Source: Nitrospirota bacterium (lineage in GTDB: Bacteria; Nitrospirota; Thermodesulfovibrionia; Thermodesulfovibrionales; UBA6898). From it: 64,000 nt of DNA. Location of the stretch: contig JACRHC010000051.1 in assembly GCA_016217675.1 (NCBI GenBank), positions 1 to 64,000 on the forward strand, read 5' to 3'. This document shows positions 17,437-26,620 of this stretch, piece by piece (position 1 is the first letter of the stretch; the number at the start of each line of letters is the position of its first letter). The notes beneath the pieces were generated by a model that was not told the DNA's origin, did no database searches, and was given only the letters and a program-made list of their open reading frames with translations. The position numbers and the translations under genes were made by a program.

Positions 17437-17850
17437 ATGAAGATAAATATTTTTTTGTCTGGAATCGTAATGGTCCTGCTCCTCATTTCCTGCGCTGCCC
17501 AGACAGCGCCGGAATTTGACAACAGGATCAAGTGGATCAGCAAGGAAAATCTGCTGTCCATGCTTAATGAACCGGGACTGATATTATTCGACGCCCGCTA
17601 CAGCAAGGACTGGCGCAGGAGTGACCGGAAGATCAAGGGGGCCATCAGACTCGACGCACATGAGGTTGAACAGCTCGATGGATTTTATCCGACGGGGCAG
17701 AAGATCGTCCTCTACTGCGCCTGAAAGAATCAGGAGACGAGCGTCAGTGTGGCGCTCAGGCTGCTTGAGTTCGGATATACAAATGTTTACGTGCTCCGGG
17801 GAGGCTGGCTCGAATGGGAGAAGGCCGCGTTTCCCATGGAGCCTAAATAA
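17437..17850 (+). CDS. Rhodanese-like lipoprotein with in-frame TGA, candidate selenoprotein
   Basis: 137 codons if TGA 17722-17724 is read through. A lipoprotein signal (VLLLISC, Cys near residue 19) precedes a rhodanese domain: LILFDARYSKDWRRSD, then IKGAIRLDAHEV, then IVLYCA, the TGA, KNQETSVSVALRLLEFGY and VYVLRGGWLEWEKA. The frame and homology continue without loss on both sides of the TGA. The TGA lies two residues after the YC active-site Cys, giving C-x-U. A hairpin with a G in its apical loop follows at the right distance for a bacterial SECIS element. GGAG lies shortly before ATG 17437. Without selenocysteine it would be a 95-residue truncated pseudogene. It would act in sulphur or redox transfer outside the inner membrane. 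Confidence 0.7.
17739..17757 (+). promoter_or_regulatory. Candidate bacterial SECIS hairpin
   Basis: GAGCGTC AGTGT GGCGCTC folds into a stem of seven pairs (one G-U) with a five-base loop whose second base is G (17747). That loop G is 22 bases after the TGA at 17722-17724, within the 16-37 base window described for bacterial SECIS elements. The hairpin lies inside the reading frame, as required for SelB-dependent decoding in bacteria. Confidence 0.55.
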
Positions 17851-17880
17851 ACTGAGACCGCTCAAGCGATAAGGCGAAAC

Positions 17881-17900
17881 AGGGGTGCTGATGCACCCCT
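17881..17900. terminator. Hairpin between convergent genes
   Basis: AGGGGTGC TGAT GCACCCCT is a perfect eight-pair stem between the rhodanese gene and the convergent metB-like gene. Neither side has a clear T run, so it is only a possible bidirectional terminator. Confidence 0.4.
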
Positions 17901-17908
17901 TCCAGGAG

Positions 17909-19117
17909 TTAAATTCTGTCGAGCGCCTGCTGAAGGTCAGCGATCAGGTCTTCAACATCCTCAAGACCAAGGGCCAGGCGTACCAGGTTGTCCACCATGC
18001 CGATATCCTGGCGGTATTTTTCTGAATAGTCGAAAAAGGACATGGCCCACATCTGGGTAACAAGGCTCTCGCTGCCGCCGAGGCTCGGGGTGATCAGGAA
18101 AAGTTCCAGTGCATCGATGAACTTCCTCGTTTCAGCGTTGCCGCCTTTCACGAGAAAACTGATAACACTGCCGAAGCCTTTCATCTGTTCCATGCCTATC
18201 TTGTAATCCGGATGTGACGAAAGAGCAGGATACCAGACCTTTTCGATCTTGGGATGTGCTTCAAGCATCCGGGCAACTGCCAACCCCGCCCTGTTATGGT
18301 GCTCCATGCGCATGCCAAAAGTCTTTAGCCCGCGTTCGAGCAGGAAGCAGGTCAATGGCCCTGGTGTAGCTCCCATCATGCGCTGCATCTTATAGAGGTC
18401 TGTCATCAGCGCCGTCGAGCCAAGGGCAACCCCTGCCATGAGATCGTTATGACCGCCAAGATATTTCGTTGCCGAGTGAATGACTATGTCAACGCCCAGT
18501 TCTATCGGTTTTATGTTGTACGGTGTAGCAAGCGTAGCATCAATGATCGTCAGAATCCTGCGATCCCTTGCGACCTTTACAATGGCAGGGATGTCGAGTA
18601 CCCTCAAATAGGGATTGGTCGGCGACTCGGTGAATATGATATTCGTTTCAGGCTTTATCGCCTTTTCGATATCTTCGGCGGTCGGGTCAACGATCGAATA
18701 CTCGATGCCGAATTTGCCCAGAAAGTTTATCGCAAAGTCGCGCGTCTGGCGGTAGCAGTCTCCGGTAAATATGATATGTCCCTTCGGCTTCATAAAGGTC
18801 ATGATCACCAGCAGCACTGCAGCCATTCCTGATGCGTAGAGCACGGCGCGCTCTGCCCCTTCTATCGCGGCGAGCTTGCGTTCGCATTCCTGCTGCGTTG
18901 GATTGCCGTACCGGGCATATTCATGTTCCCGTATGACCCTGCCCTGCCCCTTTTCCCGCATGAAGTCCTCGACCTCATCCGCAGTGTCAAAGTAATAATT
19001 GGACGTATGCATGATCGGCGTAGAGACGGCGTGATGGGCCTTGGGAAGCCTGCCTTTCCCGTGAATGGCAAGGGTGGCCGGCCTCCAGTTTTTTGCGTTA
19101 GACGAATCGTTAGGCAT
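17909..19117 (-). CDS. metB: Cys/Met metabolism PLP enzyme, cystathionine gamma-synthase type
   Basis: 402 residues. PLP-dependent trans-sulphuration fold: [31 protein letters not shown], and the PLP lysine in [13 protein letters not shown]-terminal [10 protein letters not shown] carries the substrate-binding Ser region. It could be a cystathionine gamma-synthase or an O-acylhomoserine sulphhydrylase; these are not separable by eye. The ATG (19117) overlaps the stop of the threonine synthase gene by 8 bases, so both branches of homoserine use are in one transcript. An extended frame to 19243 runs inside thrC and is not used. Confidence 0.85.
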   Translation of the reverse strand: MPNDSSNAKNWRPATLAIHGKGRLPKAHHAVSTPIMHTSNYYFDTADEVEDFMREKGQGRVIREHEYARYGNPTQQECERKLAAIEGAERAVLYASGMAAVLLVIMTFMKPKGHIIFTGDCYRQTRDFAINFLGKFGIEYSIVDPTAEDIEKAIKPETNIIFTESPTNPYLRVLDIPAIVKVARDRRILTIIDATLATPYNIKPIELGVDIVIHSATKYLGGHNDLMAGVALGSTALMTDLYKMQRMMGATPGPLTCFLLERGLKTFGMRMEHHNRAGLAVARMLEAHPKIEKVWYPALSSHPDYKIGMEQMKGFGSVISFLVKGGNAETRKFIDALELFLITPSLGGSESLVTQMWAMSFFDYSEKYRQDIGMVDNLVRLALGLEDVEDLIADLQQALDRI

Positions 19118-20456
19118 GTATATCTCTCCTCTTCTTGAGTGCGTGCTGCAGTGCTTCCTTAACTGCATCCACCCTCGGCGGCAGTTCGATCGGTTTGTTC
19201 GAAAAACGGCAGGGGAAGTCCAGCGTCCCCTCGTGATAAGCAACCTTGAAGTCCGTAAACTTCAGGCCATGTGCAGTAGAAATAACGACAACATGCTCAG
19301 AGCGATCAATCTTTCCGGTCTTGAGCAACTTGATCATGCCTGCAAGTGCAACACCCGTATGGGGGCAGTTGAACATGCCGGTCATATCGCCAAGTGCACA
19401 GGCATCGGCAAGCTCCTGCTCGGTGGCATCGACCACAATGCCGTCAAACTGCCTGAGCGTGCGGATTGCCTTTTCGATGCTGACCGGATTGCCGATCTGA
19501 ATGGCGCTTGCAAGGGTCTTCTGCGCCTGTATTGGCTCAAAGGACTCGAAGTTCTTCAGATAGGAACGGTACAGCGGGTTCGCCCGCTCAGCCTGCGCTA
19601 CAACAATACGCGGAAGCTTTGAAATGAGGCCCAGGTCTTTCATCATAAGCAGGCCGCTGCCGAGAGCAGAGACATTGCCAAGGTTGCCGCCGGGAATGAC
19701 GATCACATCAGGCACTTCCCAGTCGAACTGCTGGACAATTTCGATACCTACGGTCTTCTGCCCTTCAATGCGGAGCGAGTTCATAGAATTGGCCAGATAT
19801 ATGGTCTCGTCTTTTGTGATCTCTTTAACCACCTCCATACATCCGTCAAAGTCCGTGTCTAACTGGAGTACCAGCGCGCCGTTTGCAATCGGCTGGACAA
19901 GCTGTGCTATCGAGATCTTGCCCTTCGGCAGAAGCACGACCGACTGAATACCTGCGGCAGCGCAGTATACGGCCAGCGCAGCAGAGGTGTCGCCGGTGGA
20001 CGCACAGGCAACCGCCTGAATAGGCACTCCCTCGCTGATCATCTGCTTGACCATTGAAACGAGTACGGTCATGCCAAGGTCCTTGAATGAGCCGCTGTGG
20101 GAGTTGCCGCAGAGCTTTAACCAGAGGTTGTCAATGCCGACCATTTTACCAAAGCGCTCAGCCCAGAACAGGTTCGAACCGCCCTCATACAGAGATACGA
20201 TATTCTCGTCAGCTATCTCAGGCAGCACCCATTCCTTCTTGCCCCAGATGCCAGAACCGTAAGGCCATTGCGTTGACTTATAACGGTCCTCAAACAGCTT
20301 CATCCATGCCGTGGCACTCCTGTGACTGAGGGCCTGCATGTCATGCTGGACCTCGAGAAGAGAGTTGCATCCCTTGCAGCGGTAGATGACAGTGTTAAGG
20401 GGATATTTCTCGTTACAGTTCGGATTGATGCATTGAAACCATGCTTTGTATGACAT
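19110..20456 (-). CDS. thrC: Threonine synthase
   Basis: 448 residues; converts O-phosphohomoserine to threonine. The N-terminal metal-ribbon-like part has CINPNC and YRCKGC; then [10 protein letters not shown], the PLP lysine in [25 protein letters not shown] and a glycine-rich phosphate loop (IPGGNLGN). ATG 20456 is chosen for the AAGGTGG just upstream; a frame to 20495 is open. It is the upstream partner of metB. Confidence 0.9.
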   Translation of the reverse strand: MSYKAWFQCINPNCNEKYPLNTVIYRCKGCNSLLEVQHDMQALSHRSATAWMKLFEDRYKSTQWPYGSGIWGKKEWVLPEIADENIVSLYEGGSNLFWAERFGKMVGIDNLWLKLCGNSHSGSFKDLGMTVLVSMVKQMISEGVPIQAVACASTGDTSAALAVYCAAAGIQSVVLLPKGKISIAQLVQPIANGALVLQLDTDFDGCMEVVKEITKDETIYLANSMNSLRIEGQKTVGIEIVQQFDWEVPDVIVIPGGNLGNVSALGSGLLMMKDLGLISKLPRIVVAQAERANPLYRSYLKNFESFEPIQAQKTLASAIQIGNPVSIEKAIRTLRQFDGIVVDATEQELADACALGDMTGMFNCPHTGVALAGMIKLLKTGKIDRSEHVVVISTAHGLKFTDFKVAYHEGTLDFPCRFSNKPIELPPRVDAVKEALQHALKKRRDIHA

Positions 20457-20483
20457 AACCACCTTAGAGAATGGATTTTTGCG

Positions 20484-20504
20484 TACACCCCACAAGGGGG
20501 TGTA
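20484..20504 (-). promoter_or_regulatory. 5' leader hairpin upstream of thrC
   Basis: TACACCCC ACAAG GGGGTGTA forms an eight-pair stem 28 bases upstream of the thrC start. On the thrC strand it is followed by CGCAAAAATCC, not a long T run. It may be the terminator of an upstream transcript or a leader structure; no leader peptide or known riboswitch was recognised. Confidence 0.3.
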
Positions 20505-20658
20505 AACAAAAAGATATCACAATCATGCGGAGTTGTTCAAGAATCCATGTCCCGGGGTCGATCCATGCTTCCACGATTCTCCCCTCTTACTGACGGTCCC
20601 CCGGCGCCCTCCTCAGCATCCCTTCCCATTCCGGCGGGAAGGGAACTGCGGTATCGCG

Positions 20659-20844
20659 TTATGACTTCGCGTCTTGTTCAGTAATATGACGCATCAGAAA
20701 TTCACCGTCTTTCGGCGTCAGATCAAACTTCAGGCAGGCCTTTTCGATCAGGCTGAACAGGGCGGCCCCGGGCTGTTCGCTCCTTTGATCGGATATCCAT
20801 TTCACCGCCTTTCGCAGCTGCTCTCCCTCCGGCAAGATACTCAT
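20659..20844 (-). CDS. Small conserved-type hypothetical protein
   Basis: 61 residues, soluble and predicted helical (GEQLRKAVKWISDQRSE, then LIEKACLKFDLTPKDGEFLM). AAAGGAG lies eight bases before ATG 20844. Of similar size and pattern to short conserved proteins in related anaerobes, but I cannot name a family. It lies 47 bases downstream of the yajD-like gene on the same strand. Confidence 0.6.
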   Translation of the reverse strand: MSILPEGEQLRKAVKWISDQRSEQPGAALFSLIEKACLKFDLTPKDGEFLMRHITEQDAKS

Positions 20845-20891
20845 AATGATTCTCCTTTCTCATAATCTTCTTATAGTGCAGGGCATAATAT

Positions 20892-21239
20892 TTACAGCCC
20901 TTTTGATCCGCGGTCCTTCTCCTTGAGGTAGTCTGCAAGCAGGCCCCTGCTGTGCTCATCTTCGTGGCAATAAGCACAGAGATTCTCCCAATTGGAGCCA
21001 TCAGGAGGATTGTTTTTATGGTTGCCATCCTTATGATGTACTGTCAGTAAATGCCTGTCCCTGTCTTCAAACTCTCTTCCGCATTTGGCGCAGATCAACC
21101 CGTGCATTTGAAGGGACTGCTCCCGGTAATCGTTTGACGCCCGGCCGGCCTGCTTCAACTCCCTTATGATCTCTTCCACTGACTTTACGCTGCCGTTCTT
21201 CTGCAGTGACCCCTGTTTGCCGAGCCGGCGCTGTCTCAT
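20892..21239 (-). CDS. yajD: YajD-family HNH nuclease
   Basis: 115 residues. The HNH core is clear: CAKCGREFEDRDRHLLTVHHKDGNHKNN then NWENLCAYCHEDEH, with two CxxC zinc ligands around the catalytic HH and N/H residues, just as in E. coli YajD. The frame is open to 21326 but ATG 21239 starts the typical basic N-terminus (MRQRRLGKQG). The biological substrate of YajD proteins is not established. Confidence 0.85.
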   Translation of the reverse strand: MRQRRLGKQGSLQKNGSVKSVEEIIRELKQAGRASNDYREQSLQMHGLICAKCGREFEDRDRHLLTVHHKDGNHKNNPPDGSNWENLCAYCHEDEHSRGLLADYLKEKDRGSKGL

Positions 21240-21306
21240 GGTTACCCCTTTGCAACAAACTGTGATATTGAGATTTATTCCGCTAATGCTTATTATATAT
21301 TTCATT

Positions 21307-21768
21307 ATGAATAAACATGAATACAAAACCGATTATTTCTATTTTATTGTACGGCCGGAGAAAGAGGACGACAAGGATGTTCTGATCTACTGCTCCGGCA
21401 TCAATGTCACCAGGTTCCTTCCGATGCTGAGGGGCCGGCTGGGTCTCGGCTCAAACCCTGTCATAAGCGGGCTTCAGCTGGTAAAATACGATCTCTGCAC
21501 CCTGGCGCACTCAAAAGGCGCACTACCGAAGGAGCATTACTGCAACATCCGCTGCGCCGGGAACGTTCCCACAAGGGAGTCGTGGTACACTGAGCCTCTG
21601 CTCATAGAGAACCCCGGCAGTCTGACGCCCGAGGAAATAGTCGGTTTTGCTGTCACAGGCATTATCAAAAAGATCAACGCTGCCTCGCTGTCTGACAACA
21701 AACTGCCTGATGACCTTCCTCCGGCTGAACTGCAGAAACATCTTGAAATTCTCTGCAGACCTGTATAG
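21307..21768 (+). CDS. Hypothetical protein
   Basis: 153 residues, not recognised. Starts HEYKTDYFYFIVRPEKEDDK; mid-region LGSNPVISGLQLVKYDLC; no signal peptide or membrane segment. The ATG at 21307 was chosen because the upstream part of the frame (from 21166) overlaps the divergent yajD gene. No ribosome binding site is evident; the leader is AT-rich (TTATTATATATTTC). Confidence 0.6.
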   Translation: MNKHEYKTDYFYFIVRPEKEDDKDVLIYCSGINVTRFLPMLRGRLGLGSNPVISGLQLVKYDLCTLAHSKGALPKEHYCNIRCAGNVPTRESWYTEPLLIENPGSLTPEEIVGFAVTGIIKKINAASLSDNKLPDDLPPAELQKHLEILCRPV

Positions 21769-21867
21769 CAAAGGCAGGCGCTCCGGAAAACGGACATTAT
21801 TATCCTGCCTGACATGCGCCTTTTCCCTGCATCGCATCCATAATGAAAGACAAGAGATAACAGACAG

Positions 21868-22707
21868 ATGACTGAGACAGGAAAGTTTAACAGACTGAAG
21901 GTTATCAATAAACTTGATGCCGGCGTCTTGCTTGACGGTGAAGAACTGGGAGAACTATTTATGCCCCGCAGTTTTTCATCCGCAGACTACAACACGGGAG
22001 ACACTGTCGATGTCTTTATTTTCTACGATTCTGACGGCAAGCTTCTTGCGACCACAAAAAGACCCTATGCCGTGGTCGGAGATTTTGCTTTACTGAAAGT
22101 CGTCTCAGTTACTCCTGTGGGTGCCTTTCTCGACTGGGGGCTGAAAAAAGACCTGCTCGTACCGTTCGGCGAGCAGAAGGAAAGCATGGCAGAGGGCAGA
22201 TCGTATATCGTTTATGTGTACCGCGACGAGAGAACGAAGCGCATCGTCGCTTCCTCCAAAATAGGCAGATTCCTTGATAACGGTCCGCTTGAACTGCTGG
22301 AGGGCCAACGGGTGGAACTGCTGATCTGCAGTCAGACAGAACTCGGGTATAAGGCCATCATCAATAACTCCCGTTGGGGGATTTTATACAAGAACGAGAT
22401 ATTTCAGTCGTTGAGAAAAGGACAGCAGTTGCCAGGATTTATCAAAAAGATACGGGACGACGGGAAGATAGACCTTTGCCTCCAGAAGCCCGGCATCGAA
22501 AGGGTGACAGATATGTCTGACAGGATAATCGATGCCCTTAAGGCAGGAGGCGGATTTATTTCCATCACCGATAAAAGCCCGGCCGAGATGATCTACAAGA
22601 TGTTTGGCGCAAGCAAAAAAACCTACAAAAAAGCGATTGGGGCCCTGTACAAAAAAAAGCTTATTGACATAGAAAGCGATGGGATAAGACTTATCAAAAC
22701 CAGCTGA
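21868..22707 (+). CDS. cvfB: CvfB/YitL-type S1 RNA-binding protein
   Basis: 279 residues. Tandem S1-like domains: an N-terminal one (GVLLDGEELGELFMPRSF), a second with VTPVGAFLDWGLKKDLLVPF, a third around GILYKNEIFQSLRKGQQLPG, and a C-terminal winged helix (SPAEMIYKMFGASKKTYKKA). This is the four-part order of CvfB. CvfB proteins bind RNA and affect virulence gene expression in Staphylococcus; the role here is likely general RNA regulation. Confidence 0.88.
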   Translation: MTETGKFNRLKVINKLDAGVLLDGEELGELFMPRSFSSADYNTGDTVDVFIFYDSDGKLLATTKRPYAVVGDFALLKVVSVTPVGAFLDWGLKKDLLVPFGEQKESMAEGRSYIVYVYRDERTKRIVASSKIGRFLDNGPLELLEGQRVELLICSQTELGYKAIINNSRWGILYKNEIFQSLRKGQQLPGFIKKIRDDGKIDLCLQKPGIERVTDMSDRIIDALKAGGGFISITDKSPAEMIYKMFGASKKTYKKAIGALYKKKLIDIESDGIRLIKTS

Positions 22708-22787
22708 GCCGCGCAGAAGCGAGACCTGCCGATAGAAGCCGAACTGGCGCCCTATTAATTTTTCCGATATATTTATTATAATAACTT

Positions 22788-23420
22788 ATGGATCTCATTC
22801 CGATTAAAATACAGCATGGCGAGGAAAAAGCCTGGGAACTTGTCTGCGGTCTTTCCCGCGAGGCTGTTTCAAAACGAACAGCAGCGGTTTTTAGCGAAAA
22901 GGCAGAGGCCTATATTCTTAACTCCTACGGCATCGACTTTCATGTGAACCCCTGCGAGATGATGATCGCCTGCCTTTCAAACCCAAATACTCTCTTCCTC
23001 GGAAAGCTGAGTGACTTCTTCAGAATGGCAGTGCTCTGGTATATGTCTAATGCCAAGGACATCCCGCCGACAGGAAAGTTGATACGGCCTGTTGATGTCA
23101 AGGGCGGACACAGGTTTACCACGGGTACCCATGTGCTGCCGGTTGAGATGATCGCCGGAAAATATGCCAGAGACAGAGAGGGCTTTATCAGCAAGGGCCG
23201 GGAATACGGCGCAGAAATTGTCACCGGCTATGGAGATGCCTATTTGCGGTTCCATCCCCTGCCCCGTGTTCCGGTCTCGATGGTCCTCTGGCTTGAGGAT
23301 GAGGAGTTCCCGCCGCGTGTTGATCTCTTCTTTGACTCGACGTGTGAATTCCAGCTCGCCCTTTCTGACGTTATCTGGGCAGTCGCCATGATGACCTGCG
23401 TGGTCATGATCGATGGCTGA
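22788..23420 (+). CDS. DUF3786 domain protein
   Basis: 210 residues. The tail RVPVSMVLWLEDEEFPPRVDLFFDSTCEFQLALSDVIWA is the hallmark of DUF3786, found mainly in anaerobes with corrinoid or C1 metabolism. The function of the family is not known. No signal peptide. It follows cvfB by 80 bases and may be its own unit; ATTATAATAAC lies just upstream of the start. Confidence 0.8.
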   Translation: MDLIPIKIQHGEEKAWELVCGLSREAVSKRTAAVFSEKAEAYILNSYGIDFHVNPCEMMIACLSNPNTLFLGKLSDFFRMAVLWYMSNAKDIPPTGKLIRPVDVKGGHRFTTGTHVLPVEMIAGKYARDREGFISKGREYGAEIVTGYGDAYLRFHPLPRVPVSMVLWLEDEEFPPRVDLFFDSTCEFQLALSDVIWAVAMMTCVVMIDG

Positions 23421-23539
23421 CAGAACCCTATGGTCATACAGGTTTCGTGCAGGATGATCAGGGCGCTTCAACTGCTACTTTGCAGCCATTGGTCGCAGCA
23501 AGGGGCTTAGCATCAGGCAGAGGCATGCAACTTATCCAT

Positions 23540-23567
23540 TTGACTTGCGGCCCCTTTTGGGTAGAAT
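23540..23567 (+). promoter_or_regulatory. Sigma-70-type promoter of the rubrerythrin-like gene
   Basis: TTGACT (23540-23545), a 16-base spacer and TAGAAT (23562-23567) lie about 60 bases upstream of ATG 23629. Match to consensus is good at both boxes. Confidence 0.5.
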
Positions 23568-23628
23568 TGAAGAGAGAAGGAACCCGCTTCGACAGATCGC
23601 GCCTTAAGGGCTGCCCAGGGAGGTTGAA

Positions 23629-23829
23629 ATGGACAAACAGGAGCTTTTTGATAAAATGAAACTTGCAGTTGATCAGGAATATGAAGCCTATTTAATGTAC
23701 AAAGACATTGCAGACAATAGCGGCCAGCCTGAACTGAAAGTCATCTTCGAACGGATTGCCAGCGAGGAATATCAGCACAGGGAAATCATACTTAAGCGTT
23801 ACAGAATCCTGAAAGGATTGACTGACTGA
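23629..23829 (+). CDS. Rubrerythrin-like ferritin-fold protein
   Basis: 66 residues, about half a four-helix bundle: LAVDQEYEAYLMYKDIA and IASEEYQHREIILKRY carry the ExxY and ExxH patterns of a diiron ferritin-like site. It would need to dimerise to complete the bundle. Such proteins handle peroxide or oxygen stress in anaerobes. GGGAGG precedes the ATG. Confidence 0.75.
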   Translation: MDKQELFDKMKLAVDQEYEAYLMYKDIADNSGQPELKVIFERIASEEYQHREIILKRYRILKGLTD

Positions 23830-23857
23830 GCACTGCTGCAGGGAGATCATACAAGTC

Positions 23858-24625
23858 TCAGACGCTCAATATGTCCGATGTCGTATATCTGCTCGCAATA
23901 TAGAGCGGAAGCCGGGGATGGACGATCTTGCGATGTGTTGCTATAGCAAGAGACGCCTTGTTATTCTGTTCTGAGAGATGCGCCAAACAAGCCCACTTCA
24001 AATTCCCCTGTGATGCAACCCGCAGGAGCTCCGCAGCCTCGAGATTAGAAAGATGTCCTTCAGGCCCCTTGATCCGTTTTTTGAGATAAGCGGTATAGGG
24101 CCCACGTGCAAGCATATCAGGATCATAATTACTCTCGAGAAAGACTGCGTCAAGGGTAGATATCAGTTCCTCAAGCCCGGCAAAGGCATGCCCCAGGTCG
24201 GTCATGATGCCCAAGCGCTTCTGGCCGGATGTAATGACAAAAGCCGCTCCGTCTGCAGAGTCGTGGGGTGTGGGAATTGCCTGGACCGTTACGTTTTCAA
24301 AATTGATCACTCCGTCAGACTGAAAGAGGCGTACATCATGCAGTTTGCCAAGAGGATGCCGCCCGGCAGAAGTCTCCAGGGTCTTCCGGGTAACATACAA
24401 TGGCAGCCCATATTTTCTCTGGTATATGCCTGCGAACCTGATATGATCGCCATGGTCATGGGATATAATTACAGCATTGACATCACGGATATCCCTCCCC
24501 TGCGCTGCAAGTTTCTTTTCTGCCTGCACCCCATTTATGCCTGCGTCAATCAGGAGCTTTACGCCGCCTGTCTCTACATAGATACAATTGCCGTTGCTGC
24601 CTGATTGAAGTGAAAATGCCAGCAT
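23858..24625 (-). CDS. MBL-fold metallohydrolase, YycJ/WalJ-like
   Basis: 255 residues. Beta-lactamase fold with the HDHGDH zinc motif (SHDHGDHIRFAG), PTPHDSADGAAF and GIMTDLGHA, the order of YycJ-type nucleases/phosphodiesterases. SLQSGSNGNCIYVE at the N-terminus is characteristic. Likely a 5'-3' DNA exonuclease or phosphodiesterase; the substrate cannot be told by eye. It is 23 bases downstream of the GGDEF gene. Confidence 0.85.
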   Translation of the reverse strand: MLAFSLQSGSNGNCIYVETGGVKLLIDAGINGVQAEKKLAAQGRDIRDVNAVIISHDHGDHIRFAGIYQRKYGLPLYVTRKTLETSAGRHPLGKLHDVRLFQSDGVINFENVTVQAIPTPHDSADGAAFVITSGQKRLGIMTDLGHAFAGLEELISTLDAVFLESNYDPDMLARGPYTAYLKKRIKGPEGHLSNLEAAELLRVASQGNLKWACLAHLSEQNNKASLAIATHRKIVHPRLPLYIASRYTTSDILSV

Positions 24626-24648
24626 AATGGTTATTATCCGCGGTCTCC

Positions 24649-25656
24649 CTAAAGAGAGACTACGATATTCCCTCCCGATTCTTTTGCCTTGCGAAGCGCT
24701 GCATCAAGCTTCTTGATCAAGCCGTCCTTGTACACCGCATCAACAGGAAAGCTCGCCACGCCTATACTATACGTAATCATGCCACCGGGCTGGCTATCAG
24801 CCTCCCCCTCGAACCTGAGCTGGCCAAGAGTCTTCTGCAGTCTTTGAGCTGCGAAAACGCCCCGCTCCTTGTCTATGCCGGGCAGGACAAGTATAAATTC
24901 CTCTCCGCTGAAACGATACAGCCTGTCGCACATACGGATACTGTATGACAGGGTCTCTCCGACCTTCCTGATGAGCTCATCGCCGCGCACTGTTCCGCAG
25001 GCCTTGTTAAAATTCTTCATAAAGTCAATATCGATCTTCACCAGCGACAGCGGCCTCCCATACCGTTCAGAACAGGGTATGTCAACCTCGATATCGTCAT
25101 TGAACTTTTTTCTGTTATAACAACCGGTCAACGGATCCGTAAGTGTGACAGCATCCAGCGCAGAGAGAAGAGACGAAATCTCCATCAGCATGGCGAGTTC
25201 ACCGGCTATGAGGTTTATCATCGTCAGGTTCTCACGAGAAAAGACATCTTGTCTCGACGAAAAGAGAGAGATGAAACCACTCACCCTGTCACGCACGATC
25301 ACGGGACTGCAGAGCAAAGAAAGGGGCGTCTCTCCCGGGAAGAGATCCGATGTCCGGCATTGGTCCGGTCCGAAAAGCATCCCCTCCCTGGCAAGAGAAA
25401 GATGCCGCATGAGAGGCATGTCAGCCCGATAATCGGACTCCGTGACGGTCCCGTGCATACCGGCAGGAACGAAGAGAGATGAACCATCGTCGTTGATCAG
25501 AAATATTATGCAGCCCGCAGAATCAAAAATGCGGGAAAGCTCTCCGGCATATATGCCTGCCAGCTCCCTGAGCTCCGGCCGTCCACCGGCTTTCTTCCTG
25601 ACATCGGCAATAATTGATGCCAGCTCACGCCAGCTGCTTATCTCTTTATCAAACAT
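24649..25656 (-). CDS. GAF-GGDEF diguanylate cyclase
   Basis: 335 residues, no membrane segment. An N-terminal GAF domain (about 20-160) is followed by a GGDEF domain with DPLTGCYNRKKF, DIDFMKNFN and the active loop RFSGEEFILVLPG, i.e. SGEEF in place of GGEEF; both forms are usually active. It would make cyclic di-GMP in response to a small ligand. GAGG lies four bases before ATG 25656. Confidence 0.88.
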   Translation of the reverse strand: MFDKEISSWRELASIIADVRKKAGGRPELRELAGIYAGELSRIFDSAGCIIFLINDDGSSLFVPAGMHGTVTESDYRADMPLMRHLSLAREGMLFGPDQCRTSDLFPGETPLSLLCSPVIVRDRVSGFISLFSSRQDVFSRENLTMINLIAGELAMLMEISSLLSALDAVTLTDPLTGCYNRKKFNDDIEVDIPCSERYGRPLSLVKIDIDFMKNFNKACGTVRGDELIRKVGETLSYSIRMCDRLYRFSGEEFILVLPGIDKERGVFAAQRLQKTLGQLRFEGEADSQPGGMITYSIGVASFPVDAVYKDGLIKKLDAALRKAKESGGNIVVSL

Positions 25657-25847
25657 GCATCCTCAATTTCATCGCCCGTTTATTATACGTGAAAGTGTTG
25701 AAAATCTATTCAGACAGAAGCAGGTGCAAAGTATTCCCTGCACCCTCTACGTATTATCCTGTCCTAAGAGCACGATCTTCGCGGTTATCTCGGTACCGGG
25801 CCTTCCACTGACGGGCATGCGGCCAGGCATCCAGGCTGCAGAATCCA

Positions 25848-26615
25848 TTATTCGGTCCTGACAAGAAACCGGTATTTTCCATAACTGACAATCACCCCTG
25901 CAGGGACAATCTCTTCAAGGAACAATCCTTCATCCATATTGTATCCTTCAGACATAATCCTGCCGTTGATGCTTACCAGACGGGAATCTTTCTTGTATAA
26001 ATGTGATGTGATCCTGATCTCCGGAAGACTTTTCCTCAAGGCATGAGGCAGCTGCTTAAATTCCAGGACAGAGGCGGCAGGATCAGCTGCAGGCGGGGCA
26101 TCCGTCACTGCACCCAAAGACCTTATTTCTTTCTCCTCTGACGATCTGCCTGCCCGGAACTGTTCTGGGGCATTTCTGCTTTTGTCCATGGCTGTCTCAA
26201 GCGTTACTGCCTGGAGAGATTCGGCCTGTTTCTGCCTTATTGCAGGATTAATCGCATCAGGCGTTGCCTCCTTATGAACCTCGGCAGCAGGGCTCTGGGC
26301 CACGGGTACAGACGATGTTTTTGCAGGCAGTGGAGAGGCCTTATGAGCAAGACCCCCTGCAGCAGGAACAACAGCCTGCCGCATCGGTAACGGCACCCTG
26401 AAAAAGACAATTACCCCAAACAGAGCAACAGCCGCAAGCAAAACGGCTGCAGCAGCAAATCGCCATTTAGTCGGGCTGACGCTTTTATGCTCTGCTGAGT
26501 GCACTGCCAGAGGCTCATCTGTTTCAGTTCCCTGCTGCGCTGTCTGCTTGCGCATAGCCATTTCCAGGGCACGCTGCTTACCTGATTTCTTCAGTTGGTC
26601 AAGAATAAATGACAT
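25848..26615 (-). CDS. gspB: General secretion pathway protein B (GspB)
   Basis: 255 residues. SFILDQLKKSGKQRALE is the family's N-terminal motif; one transmembrane helix at about 53-72 (FAAAAVLLAAVALFGVIVFF) and a Pro/Ala-rich linker lead to a C-terminal periplasmic domain (SLPEIRITSHLYKKDSRLV and GKYRFLVRTE). With GspA it helps insert the type II secretin into the peptidoglycan and outer membrane. The gene starts 5 bases after gspA; the longer frame to 26717 lies in gspA. Confidence 0.9.
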   Translation of the reverse strand: MSFILDQLKKSGKQRALEMAMRKQTAQQGTETDEPLAVHSAEHKSVSPTKWRFAAAAVLLAAVALFGVIVFFRVPLPMRQAVVPAAGGLAHKASPLPAKTSSVPVAQSPAAEVHKEATPDAINPAIRQKQAESLQAVTLETAMDKSRNAPEQFRAGRSSEEKEIRSLGAVTDAPPAADPAASVLEFKQLPHALRKSLPEIRITSHLYKKDSRLVSINGRIMSEGYNMDEGLFLEEIVPAGVIVSYGKYRFLVRTE

Positions 26616-26620
26616 CGTAA

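Noticed and set aside
20160-20185. tRNA-like GGTTCGAACC
   Set aside because: It lies within thrC, and no cloverleaf can be formed around it.
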